Shown one piece after another: positions 27,095 through 42,923 of a stretch of 64,000 bases of DNA. The notes beneath the pieces are model-generated. The model was given only the letters and a program-made list of their open reading frames with translations. It was not told where the DNA came from and searched no databases. Position numbers and translations under genes: made by a program. Each line of letters opens with the position of its first letter. Position 1 is the first letter of the stretch. The stretch is from Anoplopoma fimbria (taxonomy: Eukaryota; Chordata; Actinopteri; Perciformes; Anoplopomatidae). The stretch is taken from positions 26,363,522-26,427,521 of the forward strand of contig NC_072449.1 of the NCBI RefSeq assembly GCF_027596085.1, written 5' to 3'.

Positions 27095-30000
27095 CTACAG
27101 GACAAAAGGAGAGAAAATACGGAAATTGAAGAGAAGCCATCTGGTGTAACCTGATTAGAATCACTGAGCCTGTATTTGGTTACACTTTTTCCCAGACTTA
27201 GTGAATAGTGACAAAAAAAAGAGAAAAAGATGCTATTAGGCAGAAAAAATAAACATGTAAAGCAGAGGGAAAAGACTCTGGGTCAGCCCATTCTTTGAAT
27301 TCAGTCCCTACGGAGTATTTTAGCAAGCATGAAAGCAGAATTGCCCTTGCTTAATAACACACATACAGTATTAGCCATAAAAACAACAAGGTTAATCATT
27401 GTTCAGGCGCACTGAGATGAGGAGGAACAGCTTTAAAAAGTATCTGCTAAAACAATCTGGCGGAGATATGCTGAATAAGGATGTGGAAAAAAACTGGCCT
27501 GTTAATGCCGAGAGCAATAAAAGTACTCTCCCTGCTGCTAAGTGGTGGGGAGCTTTTGTTGACGTTTTCTGGTTTGGCTGCTGGCTCTGCTGCCTGTGTT
27601 AACAGGGAACAGGCTATGGTGCCTTCCATCACGAGGTTACAGTGACCTGTCTGCACTGGTTTTGGGCCATGTCATCTCCTCATGGAAACGGCAAGAAGAA
27701 ATAAATTTAAAAAAAAATCCCAGGGCTGTTTATACTTCAGCAGTGCATACGGGGACACTATGAGCAAAACATTTTTTATGCCTCCACAAAACGCTGGGAA
27801 TTAGCCAGGTCCTCGCTGTGTGCTGCCAGGACACAACATACTGTGTGTCCACTGTCCAAGTGTCCAAACAGCCTACAGAACGAGGCTTGTGTTCTGTTGT
27901 GTGCCCTTCTGCAGCAAAGTTAACTGTCATCCGAAGCACATCAATATTTGCTTTGCGTGGGCGAGGCTTACCGTTTGAGAAGTGCGCCCCCTGGGGGAAG
28001 CTGAGCTCGTGGCTGTGCTCGGCCTCGCAGGAATACATTGCCTTAGCATCTCTGTAACGACAACAAAAAAAAAATAACGTTGAAGAGATGACAGAGGGAT
28101 CGATTAGGTGAAAACTGTTGTAGATGGTGTCATGTACAGTACCGGCCGACTGGAACAGACTGCGGTGAAGAGGCCGTTTCAAAAAGCATTGCTCGGGCAG
28201 CGACCCTGAAACAACATGGGAAAGTTCAGTCCACTTTATTGTATTAAGGGTAAACGATGATGTCATCAAAAGATAAACATGCCCTGTGATCACATGACCA
28301 GAGTAAGTAAAAAGGTAAAAGTGTTATCTATTTTGTCTATAAAATGCAATGTTGCCAAGGAGAGAAATCCAAACCTAAACAAGAACAAGTCTGTCCACTC
28401 TCTCTTGGCCCTGCCAGCATTCTTCATTGTTTTAAATTGAGGTGAAATGAGTGACGACACAATACGGGAGGTTTCCTTCCTCCGGGTGGACCCAGCCTGA
28501 GCGCTGAATCGAGTTTAAACCATATAACAAGGCTGCACTTGACCCTGCACGCCAAAACCTCGGAGTCAAGGGGACAACGGAGCCTAGGGCGAGCAGGGCG
28601 GGTGCCATGCAAGGAAACTAATTGAGAGACTGTGTGACTGGCTTCTCAGACATGACATGAAGTCAAACAATCTATTTGTCCCAGGAGAAGAAGTGCAGAC
28701 TGCTGCTGGGTCACATCAACCCCGGAGCAGGCAGAGCGTAATTAAAGCCAGCTCTCCCACCAGAGAGGAAAATACATAAATCTCCTAACACATACTCATC
28801 TGATCTTAGAGACCTCTCAATGCTCACTGCTCATAAACAGACGAAGGAGGAAGCTGACGACTCAGGGGGGAGAGACGGGGAGAAGGACGGAGACAGAGAG
28901 AATTGTTGCTGAACTATTGTCCTTGAGCCTTATTGACTTGCGGTTATTTTGTGGAGGGACGTGAAATTGCACATGTACACATTGCCCTTATATAAACTGT
29001 AAATCCACAACACTATCAGAGGCATTAGAGGACAGCAACAGTTATTCTTTATTATCAATTGATCCGTCTGTTGCTGTTCTGGAAAACAATTGTTGTCTAT
29101 AAAATGTCAAAAAATAGAAAATTCGCATTTCCTTTTCCCACGGTCTGTTTTTCTCAGACAAACAGTCCAAAAGCTGTAAATTTCCGCGCTGCGGGACTAA
29201 TTAAGGATTATCTTATCTTAACCCAATGTATATTAGATTTATAATTATATAAAAACAGAGAAAAAAAGCAAATCCAACTTGAAACCATTGAATGTTTGGC
29301 TTTTTTTGCTCAATAGATAACTCAATCAGAATTGTTGTTCGTATTTTGACAATTGGCTCATTGATTATTCAACTAATGTATTCAGCACTGGTGTTTAGGT
29401 TAGTAATATTGGAATGAAATGTCCACAAGATAGGATTTCATGGATGGCATTAAGAGTTAGGTGTCAATGAGCAAAATGATAGTGTTTTCAAAGCCATTAC
29501 ACTGAGCCGGGCCTTTGGTAGCCGTTGGTGACTGAGGCGTCCGTCCTGCAGCGGTTCACTCGTTTTGGTGGAAGGTCTGGGTGCTCCGAGGGCTTTAAAC
29601 TCCCGCTGGGCTCCAGTGTTGACAGGCTTTGGACAGATCCAGAGTAGCTCCTGTGGCCTTGAGGGAGACATACAAATAATAAATCTCCTGCTAAATGACA
29701 CAAAGACATTAAAGCTTGATACTAAAACAGCTCACACGCTGCACCAAGCGACTGAAATAAGTCATGCAAATAATATTTTACCACTGCTGTTTGAATTGTG
29801 CTGAAGTCAAGGGAGTGCCGGCAGTCTTAGCTCCTGCAGGAATAACTAATGACAATATAACTGTCTAGTTTATGAATTCTGTCCTGAAAATGACAGTTTC
29901 ATGAGGTTTCTCTCCGCTTCATTACTGCACAGGAAACAACAGCAGTAAGCGGCACAACTTGACGGTTCTCCTACCTTCAGATATATGCAGTGATTTCAGA

Positions 30001-33000
30001 GAGGGGTCAGCTGAGTAGTTCAGCAGTGCTGGCCTGAGGTCAATACGGCAGTGCGGGGCTTTTTTGGGGGCGGGAGACAGCCTGGGCGCGGTGCTCGCTG
30101 AGGACAGGCTGAGGGCGTCCTCTGACTCTCCATCTGTGCGCCCCGCGTCCTCCCTGGAGCTGGACTCCGGGCTGCTGACACACACGGCGCTCCTGGGACC
30201 GATCGAGAGCTGTGACGGCGTTCGGCGGAGGTCCAGGAGCGACTTGTCCTTGACCTGAGCAGAGCAGGCTGTTTTGGAGGAGCTATTCTGCTCAGAGGAG
30301 TGGGAGGACAAAGACTCCATGCTGCCCATGGGGGTGCTGCTTGGACTGCTGCTGAAAGTGTCACCTATGCAGGGACCAGAGAGGAGGCATACAAGGCCCT
30401 CATTAAAACCTGCTAAGTTATTGTGGTTACTCCGTGGCTTAAGAAAATATATTAATCTGGAAGCTATACCGACGTTCCACTTAAACACACTTGAAGAAAA
30501 AACACAAACTAATAAGAGGTAAATATTTCAGAAATATCTGTGTGCAGACGTCTGAGAGATAATTAAAGGCCGCCGACGGGGTTTTGGACAATTGTGGTGT
30601 GATGACCTGCGGCGGACATCAATGCCTTGGTACTCACTTTCTGCATCTGCCAGGCACAGTGTTGGAGTGTAGATGCTGCGGGGCTTCCTGGGCCCCGTGG
30701 ACAGACAGATGGCCCTGCTCCTACGAGAGTCGGGCCGGCTCTGGGGTTGGGGCAGGGGCACGTTGGGGTCTGGAGGCTGGTGGAAGATCTGGAGGCCCAG
30801 AAAGGGGCACTGATCACTAGACAATCTGTGTATTCCTCACCGGTTCAGACAGGTATTCACATTGTGTTTGAAGGGTGGTTACAAATATTTTAATTATATT
30901 TTATTTTCAGTGTCCAGTAATGACTTGGATGAAATTTCTCAATTTAATTTACAGTAAATGTAACAGTTTAACAGTAATGCAATTTGCATATACTGCACCA
31001 TGATAGAAGATACTATCCATATTGCCCATCTGCATGCATTTTCATGCTCAGTGTCTTTTTGTCAAACATTGTGTTTTTTTTACCATTACATCATCAGGGT
31101 CTGTTTTTGTGAATAGGGAAAAGCTTGTGTAAGAGCAAAGGCAAGGCATTGGTTAGAAGGTGCAGGTGAAACTTCAGGAATACTGTACGCTCAAAGCCAA
31201 ACGCGACTCACCTTGCTGAAGTTCTCGATAAGTATTTCCATCACAATGTTCTGAAACTTGATGTTCATCATGGCGGCCACCGTTTCCTCTTGTGAGCGCA
31301 TCAGGGTGGGCCCAAAGATGACACCCAGGTTGGACACCGTCATCAGGTTGGACTGGCTTTGTGTGGAAACTCTGCACGTAGAAGACATGGGAGTAAGATG
31401 GTGTTCTGTCCTGATAATGAGAACTCTTAACCAAGTGGTGACAGTCGTGTTCTTTTCCAGCTACTAACAGTATTAGAAACACCTACAAATGCATTAGGGT
31501 GTCCCAGAACTGTGAAGACAATTTAATCAGTCTCAGCCATGTTTTTCCTCTCTCATAGGGCTTTTTAAAGGCTGCAGTGTAACTGATTCATTACAGGAAT
31601 ACGTACGTGACTAGGTGTTTTATAAGCAGCTCCAGCATTTCCTTGTTCCTCTCGGGCAGCTTATGAACCAAAGCATGGACAGCACACACCCTGTAGTTCT
31701 GGTCATCTGACTCTGAGGAAAGGCAAATGGATATAAAATGATCAAGTGGCTCATATACTAACAATAAAGAAATAAAGACAATTACATGACAATTATTGAT
31801 TTTAGGAATGGTAATCTCTTTGATTAGAGTGACTGTGATCAGAGTGATATTATACTTAGATTGTATACTTGTATGTAAACAGAAACAGTTCAACTTAAAA
31901 TTGGGATGAAAAACAACAAAAACATGTCAAATTTAGCTCTTTACATTCAAGTTGAGACACAATATCCAGAGGTGTAGAAACCCCCGCCCCCAAATCAAAA
32001 TTGATTAAACCATTTAAGAGTGTTTTGTGTTGAATATGGCATGGGGCCATTTTCAGAGATGGACACTTTTAAAATTGCTTCAGTCTTCGCTCATTTCATT
32101 TTCCCGCTGTCAGGGCCTCGGTGTTGCGCCCACAAAGCTATCTCATTCTAAATGAATACATTTGACATGCAGTTCAGTTTAAACTCAATACCCCTTGAAA
32201 AAAGGTTGGATACCAATTCCCAATATGTGAGAGAAATTCAATCTGATCAAAACAAATGCAAAACTTCAAATGTGTTATATAATGTCACAAAATACAAATG
32301 AACATATATTTGATTAAAGGAGGAAATGTCTTGAATCTGACCATACATTTCTCTTTCACGTATAATTTAAAAAAAAGAAATGGTAAAATATATATATCAT
32401 ATCATAACCAACTACATCTATCATAGTAACTTTGCATAACTTACTGACAGCCATGATAAAATCTTTGTGGAGCTTGAAGGTCATTAGAGGCTCAGAGAGA
32501 CACCTGGTGAATAAAGAGAACAGTTGGCATTTATTTCCTGAATGAAATGGGTCTTTTGAATTCAGCCACCTCTCTATGTGAGTCACTGGCAGCACAGAAT
32601 ACATGACTAACACCGGGGAGGTTTCAAAGAGGCATTATGGAGATAATGATGATTCTGGAAAGCTAAGGGTGCGCAGCCGCTGGGGCGAGCTGACCTGAGG
32701 TAATTCTTCAGGCCGCTGGTAATAGTTTTGTTGTCCCACGTCTCTGGATCCAGGTCCATATCCACAGGTGCCTTGGATGCTATTGGAAACACATTTTATT
32801 TTTACCACAGTGCGTAAGCTGTAAATTTTGTGGAAAAAAACAATACAACCAGACACGCCCCTGACAGGCTGCCTCAGTGAGAATTAAAAACACTGTCTGT
32901 CTTCTAGTGTGGAGAGACTGGAGAGGAGAATGTGAAATGAATAACACACGGACAAGTGTTGTGTCTCACAGAGATGGAGATCAAGCTTGAGAGATAATTT

Positions 33001-36000
33001 TAATCAATCACTCAGACATTTCCTGTTCAAATGTACACGCTAACAGGATTACTTTGGATCATCTAATAAGGTAATGACAGAGTAATATGGGACCAGGTGG
33101 CTGTTACGCTGTCACACCACAAGGAGGACCTCTTTCCTCACTCTGCAGGCTCACATTGTGTTTGCTAAAGCTCCAGATTCTACTTGAGATGGTGGACAAT
33201 AAAAAAAAAAGAGCTGTTCATACACTAAAGCTTTAAAATCTATAGAAAGACAAAATGGTTAATCAGGCATTTGGCTACGACAGATTTATCTATTCATGTT
33301 CATTTTGCTGCATGACATGTGGGAATGTCATTTCAAACCCTACATAAAACCCAAATAAAGTAATCTCATAAAAAAAGCCATTACAGTGACAATATTTACA
33401 TTTTTTGCTCCAGTTTCTTGGTACACAGAGCACATTTGTCATTTTCTATCCTTCTGAGTTGTGTAAATATGTTATTTCTGATTTTAAGGCCACTTACAAA
33501 AGACTGTGGTCATCAGCTTCTGTACTTTGGAGTTGACCCCTCCAATTCTGTACAGTCCCATTGTATTTATGCCTGTGTGACAATGAGAGAGGATAGGAAC
33601 AAAGATTTTCCTATTTAGTTAAGACGCATGCAAATGCAATGTTTTGTCATGTCCTTTAATGAACAAATCCCATTGTTAATCATAATCACAGCCAGGCTAA
33701 ACTAAGGTGACACATAAAAGGTGAGAGATTCAAATGCCTCACCTCGAATCTCCACCAGGTCGATGCATTTCCTTACGAAGTTAAAGCCTGCCTCGTTAAG
33801 AAATGCTGGAATAAAACATAAGAATAAGGTTGACGTGTCAATTACCACCTGGGTTAAGCACGCATCGTGCAGGAATAACAAGGTCTCCCCCCTGTGCTTG
33901 TGCTCTGACTAATAATACACAGCCCTTGTGCTGAAAGGCTCCACTATGTCAGCTGAGTGGGTGTATGTCAAGTTATTGTGTTAATGAACGAGGATGGCTA
34001 TATGCAACAATGCATGTGTTTGATATGTGCGTGCTGGGGATCTTCATTCAAAGCCTTTGAAAGCTAAAGTTATGCATTTTAATGATGAAAATGGATTGGA
34101 AAGATATATATATATATATAAAAAGAATAAAACACTTACTTTCTTCCTTTTTGCTTAATATGGCTGGCAGGTTGTAAATCTAGAGAAAGTTCACAAAATC
34201 ATTATTATGTTAAGGAACCCTCTGGTTAAAATTGTACAAAATCCCAGAAAGAACAGAATTATGTTTTTCCCAGAGGTCCTGTTAAGTGGACTCTCCTATT
34301 ATTAGCACTGGTGGACAGTGAGGTCATGGTTTCTCTAAAAAGGACATAACCTGAACCCTCCAGATGAGGGTGCCAGTGACAAATAAGTCAGCTGAGGTAG
34401 TGTTTTCCTGTCTGAAATGCATCCCGGCCAAACAGCAGCCTGCCTCACAATGAATATTTCAAAGACAAACAGGCAGAGTTTCTCACCGGCTCCTTGCCAT
34501 CCATGGCCTCCAGCCACAATCTTCTGTTGGGCTCTGAGAGTGCCTGCAGTGTCATAACGCCATGCCTGGAAAGATTTCAGAGAAAAGCTGCTCTCAGTCT
34601 GATCTCATTGCCTCGGGGCCCCTGGACAGACCTTGTTTACATTGGCTGAGACCACTATAAAAGGACTAGTGCGACTAAAATAGCTCATGTGCAAATGCTT
34701 GACTTCCAAACTGTGCCCTTGCTTGGCTCAGTGCCTCGCATTCCACTCCCAGTTAAACGCTACATGTGCTTTATATTAAAGTGATTTGTTTTGATTATTT
34801 TGGCACCCAACATGCATACACCTTAACATTTGTTCCTCACCTCACTAATGTGCTACACAGCTTGAAACTGAGCATTACCTGCAGTCGATACACAGCACTG
34901 CTAACATTATCAGATGACACTGGCAAACAAAAACAAACCCCACCCAGTAGTGATAGTTAGTACTAGCATGGAGCCATGTCAAGTGGCATGTGTTGCGATT
35001 AAACGGGTAATATTAACCACATTTTCAGTGTTAACCTCTAGTGGCATCACGCCATGCAGATAGTTTTGCATTAATTTGACAAAGTTTTGAGATTCTCTGA
35101 CATTAATGGGTCCACCCTCGAATTCAGTGGAGGGAGGTTTTATTTCTGATGCTCACAATATTGAAAACATTTCAAAGATTCAACAGCAAAACCTTAAACA
35201 CCATGTTATCTTCAGAAGTACTTCCTGCTGAAGTCCCTCTGGAAACTGTTGACAGTGAGCTGTGTGGAACATCCAGAATACTGAGGATACTCTTTCTAGA
35301 GAGACATGTTGCTGGTGAATTTATTTTAATTACATTTTTTTCATTGCCATGAGCACCACAAATTAAATTCTGTTCACTGCGTAAATCTGCACGAATAAAA
35401 CAAAACCATTTGCATGGCTGAGTACCCCTTTAGTAATTTGTGTGAACCAACCCTTTAAAAGATGAGTGTCTGAGAGGGTTTGCCAGAATCTGGCGGGGCT
35501 ATAGGTGTAACAGCATGTTTATTATAATGAGGATGAACAGATGAGCTAGAAGCCGACTGGAGCTTGGCCCACATTGTCCTTGTGGTTGGAACAAGCACCT
35601 TGGGGGCATCGCCGTTTATGATAAATGAGTTGTCCTGCAAATAAACTGCAGTTATTGTCCATGCTCAGCAACACCACGCCAAGGGTGAGCAGTGCTGGCC
35701 CTGCTGTTGCCGTGCAACAATAATGCATGGCGATGAGCTAGCTCTATATTCTTGAGCACACATAACGGATAATGAGCTCGTTCCAAGCTCTCATAACTCG
35801 ATCAATCCGGCCACTGTTCATCAGTGGGCGAGTTCCTCTTAAAGGTGTTTGATCTTTGGCCAAACCCTTATCCCAGTCCCCAGTACCACGTTAAATACAA
35901 ATTAGTTATGAATGTTCCCACACAGTTTAAAGATTTCACACTTCTGAAGAGAGGCAAAATGATCAATTGATTCCCGGCATGACATAAATCAATGTGTTAT

Positions 36001-37062
36001 TTGAGTAATTGCAGCCAAGTAGAAATCATTTAAGAATATGTCTGTGTCCTTAAGCTCATAATGACCAAGTGATTTTTGTGAAGCGCCAAGAAGACTACAG
36101 CATTTCATTAGAGGGTTTGGATTAGAGATTGAGCGGGTGACGCGATTAGCAGCGCGCATGCAGCACATGCAACTGCTCTGAGAGGGCAGCACTGGTCAGT
36201 TCACATACCGGACTTTACAGAAAAACTGAAGCGGCCTGAAAAGTGTTCCACGATAGATGTCATTTCTACATTTGACATGAACACAGAGAAAAGACGGACC
36301 GGGTAAATATCATGTTGTAGACACACAACAAACAAGAGCCTGGGAAGGAGGGGACTTGAGGGACGTGCGGGAGACAAACAGAGCTGAAAACATCTGGTAA
36401 ACAGGGAGTCTTTGAAGATGTTAATCAAACCTGAACGGCTCTTGCAATGCTGAGTACTCTCATGATAATCTAGGTTAATTGCCAGTATATCAATTGGGTT
36501 CAATAGGACACAAAATGCGTGAGAACAAAAAATCCCCACGTGCACTTCCTCAATCTTCAAATAGGTTAGTTGTAAAAAAACAAAAAAACATTCTGTTTCC
36601 ATGGGGTGACTTTTGCTTTGATAGACAGCTACATGCAAAAACGTTGGTATTTTTCAACCATATGTATGTTCCCAAGTTTTGTGTCTAAGTGACTAAAGGG
36701 AACTAAAAACCTAAAAGTGATTGTTTTTGCCACTGAAAGGCTCAGATTGTTATTATAAGTGTTACATTATGGGAAAGGACCCTACAGAGAAATAAAACCA
36801 GAGTTATACAAGGGTAAAAAAGGGCCTCTGGGGATCTGAGAGCCCTTGATGTCACTTCAGACAACATGAAAGCCTCAAAATCCCCCCCAAACGACTCTAA
36901 AATCATAAGACAATTATTTTTTTCACTTGCAATTGTTACTTAAATGTGTTTTAAAAGTGTACTAATGCCCAGCAGTTTTACATTATTCAAACTGCAAATC
37001 ATTTATTCACAAACATCAATAGTGAGTGCGAGAGGTTGCGCGAAGCGAGCCTGTCTGCACGT

Positions 37063-37103
<41 letters not shown>

Positions 37104-40100
37104 AGGAGGGGGATGGTGATAGACGTAAATGATGGCGCTATCTTCAGCGCTTTCACGCTCAATACAGGACCAAAATCAGAGATTGTTGTCCCTATTATTC
37201 AGTTAGACACAAATACATGGAAAGAATAGGGTCTAGGTTGAAATATAACAAAGTTTCCCAGTAACTTAAAAGTCAAATTACTAAAGCATTGCCATGGTAA
37301 CTATAATTATGAACACCACCACACCTCAGCATGCTGATTTGTTATGTTTTCTCCAAATACACTGTTTTAACTAGTGATTGGAAAACAATTGTGGACATGC
37401 TAGAGGTGGTAGTTATTAATATGTTTTCTATATGTTTTCAGTCCATGTAAGTAACAAGACATTTTTGGGAACACTTATATGATTCAAACAATGACAGACC
37501 TCTCCACCACTTCGATATCAAAGCAGAAACGCTTGTCGATGGAGTCCGTTTTCCTCCGAATGCAGGACTTGAGCTTGAACATCTCCGGCTGGTTCAGGAC
37601 AAGACCGTTCTAAGATATAAATATACCATACATCAATAAATGTAAATTGGAATAAAAAAAAAAAAGGGAGAAATTTGTATGCACTCGTGAAGCCTTCATC
37701 ATCAATTCTGCCCTTTGTGCACTTATATAAACAGAAACACATTCCTCTTATTAGTAAATGAAGAACTTGGTAGCAGCTGGTTGACCTATAAGCACAAAGT
37801 ATGGTTTAATTATAACTTGTTTATTTGATCTATATGAAGTCTCGTGAAGTTTTCACTCATATTTAAGTGCAACTGCTTGTAAATTAAGTGAATCTGTTCA
37901 GTTGATCGTGTACAAAACCAAACACCCACACTCTCTCAGTAATGAGGTTATTTTCATTCCTTAAGTTCCCTTTTCTTGTTATTTGTGGATTTTGTTATCT
38001 TTGAACCATTTTCGTCCACCTTGAGCTAACAAGTCTTTTGTTTTCTGTTCCCAAGTCGCAGTCCTGTCATTTTGATTCCTCTTTTTTCCCCTCAAGGGTG
38101 AGGCATCCGTCTAAGTCTCAAGGGAGTTCTTTGCTTCGCCCACGCAGATAATTCTTGCCTAGTCTTTCAGCGGCTTTTGTCATTTGTATGTGAAAATAAA
38201 CTAAACAAAATCTAAGACTAAAATACCTGTTTCGCGGCCGATTTACTTTCAGTGTTGCTCATGCTGAAAGTCTTGCTGCCTTTCTCGTATGTGCAGTAGT
38301 GACGCGTCCAAGTGCATCCCAGAGGACCTAGGACAGAAACACGTAGACACTGGAGCTTGAGACAAAATATTTTTCTCTGAATCACATGCTTCTGGAAAGA
38401 CTTCTGAAAATCAATTTGCAATTAAAGTGTGATGAATCAAATGTTGTTTATCGCTGCTGATAAAAATCTACCATTTTGGTATCTCCCCCCTCCTTGTGTT
38501 TGAGAGCACATCAAAGTGAATCGGTAAACAGGATGAATTATGAGCTCTATGTGAGAGGATCTCCTCTGCAGAGGCCTGGGAAAGCTCCAGACATGTTTAT
38601 GGTGATTGATGTAAAACCATGCACTCATAAGTGAGGTCTGCAGAGGGGGGGGGGCTGAGTGGCTTGGGGGTTGGCTAGAAAGACTCACGTTTCTCCTGGA
38701 CGTACAGGAAGCCTTCCATCGTCCACCGGCCCGGGGGTTTATAGTCCTGATCTGCAGACCTTATCCTCTTCATCAGCTTCTCCACTTCCTGCTTAGTGCT
38801 CACAAAGTTGTTTCGGGTCTGCGCGGGATTGGATTGTAATTGCATTAACAGAGGAAGTCTTGTGCGACTTCATTTTTTTTTTCTCTGCAGTTTCTCATCT
38901 CAAGTACCCTTACTTTGCCTGAATCAAGGCACAGACTGAAACCAACAAAGCAAAAAAAAAATGTCAGCTGTTGATAAATGCTTTTGTGCAATGGCGAGAG
39001 GACACCTGGGGGAAAGAAGGCATTGGAGAACTGATTGGAAGTACAAGACGCAGCGTCTAATTCAAATACACTGTATTTATATCGGAGGAATACACTTGAG
39101 GTGATCCAGATTTAGGACTCTATGGTTAACGCTCCCTTGACCCCTATTCTTATTATTTTTGATTCAAAAAGGTCAGTGTGAGGCTGTCTCATATACCCTA
39201 CTAGAGAGATGCTGAGACAACCTCACCGTCTGCAGCTCCTATTAGAGCCCTCTGCATCTAAGGACATGGAGAGAGGGTCACCGGAGTGGAAATTGTCAGG
39301 GCAACGCCACTGACATTTTAGGTCAGAGAGAAATTTGAGCCCTCAGGCTGTGAGTGCTGAGGTCATGGTGATGGAAAGGAGAGGGCACGGCAGCAGCTGT
39401 GGTTTTACACCCAGTTCTATCTCTTTTTTTTGGACACAGTACCATTAAATGGCCTGCAGTAACTGCCGGCAACACAACACTCTGAAAATATTGATTCTCA
39501 GTGCAGCGAAGAATCTCATTTAATCGCACGTCTATCCATTTGAGAAAACTCTTGCTTGTTATAGCGGGGTATGATAAGCTGCAGAATCTGATTACGTGGC
39601 TGCTTGCCTTTGTGTACAACCCCGAGGTGTGGAGACTTACGTTCTGTAGGTTGAACTGGAGCTGCTGTTTGTACGGCTCAAATTCCTGAGCCAGCTCGTA
39701 TCCTTCATGGTAGAATGTAAACAAACCCTGAAGAAAGGCCAGGAGCTGGAGAGGAACAATATGTTATTGTGATTTAGAGAGTTAATATTCAGCTTGATTA
39801 CTAATTCAGACGAGACAGCACATAAAAAACAAAAAAAAAAAGGATCTATGCGACATAAAATGTTCCATTCTGAACACCCAAAATGATTATCACCACTATA
39901 ATCACACAATTATCATTCAGTCTAAAACATGGGGAGTTCGGTCTGTAGGGATTTTTATTTTTAAACTCTGGATTTAATAATAATACCGTTACCTAAAACG
40001 GGCACAATTGTCAGAGTAAATGTCACACTCTGTGCATATTCACTTTTGAAAGTAGAACTGTAATTATAAAGAACATGTTGTTAAAAAGTAAAAGTTAAAA

Positions 40101-42867
40101 AGTAATTAAATTCTTATTAAACATATTGTACTTTGTAGAAAAATGAATTTGCCAATCTGACAAAAAAAGAATATTTTTATCTCGATGCACTGGATATTGC
40201 ACATAAGATGCCTAAGAAAAACAGGAAAGTTTCAGAAAGTTGTAGTTCTTTAAGGCTGACAGATATTGATCGTATTTTCTGTATAACGCACAAACAGTCT
40301 TGACCATTGTAGGGAGAGAAAAAAGCCCTGGCAGTATTGTTGGGGGAAAAAGATGATCCCATCTCTAACATGGAGGATCCCACGAACATGGAGCTTCTTT
40401 CAGACAAATCCTCAGACACCACCACTGATTTTATATTTCTAGGATGACGTGTGAGGCTGGCTATATCAAATGTTCAAGGATGAACCATCTTATCAGTGCC
40501 CAGATTCATCACTGGCAAGGTTGAGCCTTGTCATTTTCCCCACCACTACCTGGGGCCAGGAGATTTACATTTCTGGCCTGGGTTCTGGGTGAGCTGCCAG
40601 CGGGTGTAAACAAATACCAGTTTTTTCTTTTTTTAAACATTCACTTTGCTCCCATCTCATATTCCCTGACATTTAACATCTGAGAGAATTTAATGTTTCC
40701 TGGTAACTTCTCTGCTAAGGATGTTAGAATTGACTCCACATATCTGGAAGGTGGGGGCTTTGATTTACACTTGCACTCTGTCTTGTTTTGCTTAACCTGA
40801 TCTAATTTTACCCACTACCTTCCCCAAATGGATCAACTTTATTACAGAGAATTTGTAATGAAGATGATAAATGTTAGGAATATACAAGCGTGGAAATATA
40901 CCTGAGAGTTGTATCATTGTTGCAGACGGTTAAAAGTCTACTTCCATCAGCAGGAGGTAAAAACAATTCTGTGCTATTTCACGTTAAATAATCTATAATA
41001 CATATTTATTTAAAAGAAAAAACGTCAAGCAATTACTGCATCTTCAATATTCATTTAGCACTAACTGAGAAGAGAAATCTGCAAAATTGATACTCTTCTT
41101 ACCGGCTCAACAAACTCAAATTTCTTCTTTTCTTGCACTTCTTGTATTTTGAAAACATACTCAAGAGACGCATCATAGAAGAGTTGCCTCTCCTTATCAA
41201 TCTGCGTGTCAGCCTGAGAATGAGCAAACAAACTGGGGGTTATTGCCACGACAACAAAGACACAGGTCACACTGAGAGAGCACTGTGTGGACAGTGGACA
41301 CTTAGTTAATCCCCACCTGGAGACTGTTTGTGCTGGAGGAAGTAGTGAGGACAGAACAGTGTGCAAACAATGGCTTCATTTTTTTTTGGAGACACTTAGC
41401 TATAAAACTGCATTATTCAAAGACATGTTTGGAGATCAGGAAAAATTGTTTTGGTTTTACCTCCTGCAGATATGCCTCCTTCTTTTTGGACGATAAGTTG
41501 AGGTGTCTCTCAAGCGTGGAGTAGTATCTCTCCGTCTCCTTATCGAATTTCTTCTTCCCCTCCTAAACACGGACAACAAAAGACATGAAAGGCTTAAGCA
41601 TTAGCACATAAAAAAAAAGTGTAATGTATTCCTTCCCACCTGACGTGGGTGTGCGTGTTTGAACTGCCACTAGGTGGGGGTCGAGGTACGTTTTCACATG
41701 CCATTCGCCACATGTCATTTAAACTTCCTGACAATAGATTTTCACAGGTCATAAAAGGGGCATATGGCTATGTAATGACGAGTAGACAACGTCGGCATGG
41801 TCAATAAGGACTGTTCATTATCAATAGGGAAATAAACGCCATTATTCTCGCAGTGCCCATGAATGGGACATAAGTTAACAAAAAAATGTATCCGTGTATA
41901 TCATCATTATCACACTGCATTTGGCAGTGCCACAGTCAGGATTGGCCTGATGTGATTGGCATGTTCCATCTTTGTTTTGCTCCACCTGCAAAGGCAAGTC
42001 AAGCTCCATAGTCACGAGACCCAGGATTCAGAAAGGGTGTACCCGGAGGCTCTGAGGAGGGAAATGGGCTTTTCATGCCAGATGCCAATCTCTAAATGCA
42101 TATGGACGAAGAGATTGAACATTTCACTCACATAAAAAAAAAAGAAGAAAAATCCACTTTGCAGGTTTTAATCAAACTCTGCTCAAGCAGAGAGGACCTG
42201 TCTGTGTGCGGGCATTCGAGTGTCTCATCTGCATGTCTGACCTCTAAACCAAGCTTTGCCCACTAAATGCCCATCTCGCTGTGCAAACATTCACAAAGGT
42301 GCTAGTGGAGGGACAGCATGTGGGAGGGGAAGTGTGAGGAAACGGCCAATGTAACCAGATCCTGCTTGTTTGTTTTCATTCCCATGGCCCTGAAATTTTA
42401 GCAAGTCTAATCTAGTAGCTACTGATATGACCTAGAAGACTGTTCTGCCTCAGCAACCCCCACAGCAGTTAAACACACCGGAGGAATTCACCAAGAGACA
42501 CTGTAACCCTCCTACATAACCATTACAAGCACAGCACGAAAATCAATAGATCATTTCATGAAGTAGCATCTTATTTCCATCTTTCTTGTCATGTCTGGCC
42601 CAGGAATGATCTTTTCTGGTATGGGGAGAAAGAAAAAAAATCAATTGCCTGGATGGCAGTATTCAGAAACGAAGCGAAAATAAACAGGTGGCTGTTAAAA
42701 CAAACATATGATTAAATATGATATCACGCTGACAGGAAATAAATTTCCCTGAAGGATGGAGTGTTATTTATTAAGGAACAAAGGGGAGCTGATAGTGACT
42801 GCTGTTTGACGTGACACTATTGTGTGAGCACGCATGCAACTGAAGCCCTGAGGAAAATACCAACACT

Positions 42868-42923
<56 letters not shown>

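Noticed and set aside
41666..41680. CTCF-like ccactaggtggg in an arhgap42 intron
   Set aside because: One mismatch at the last core base, and no positional support.
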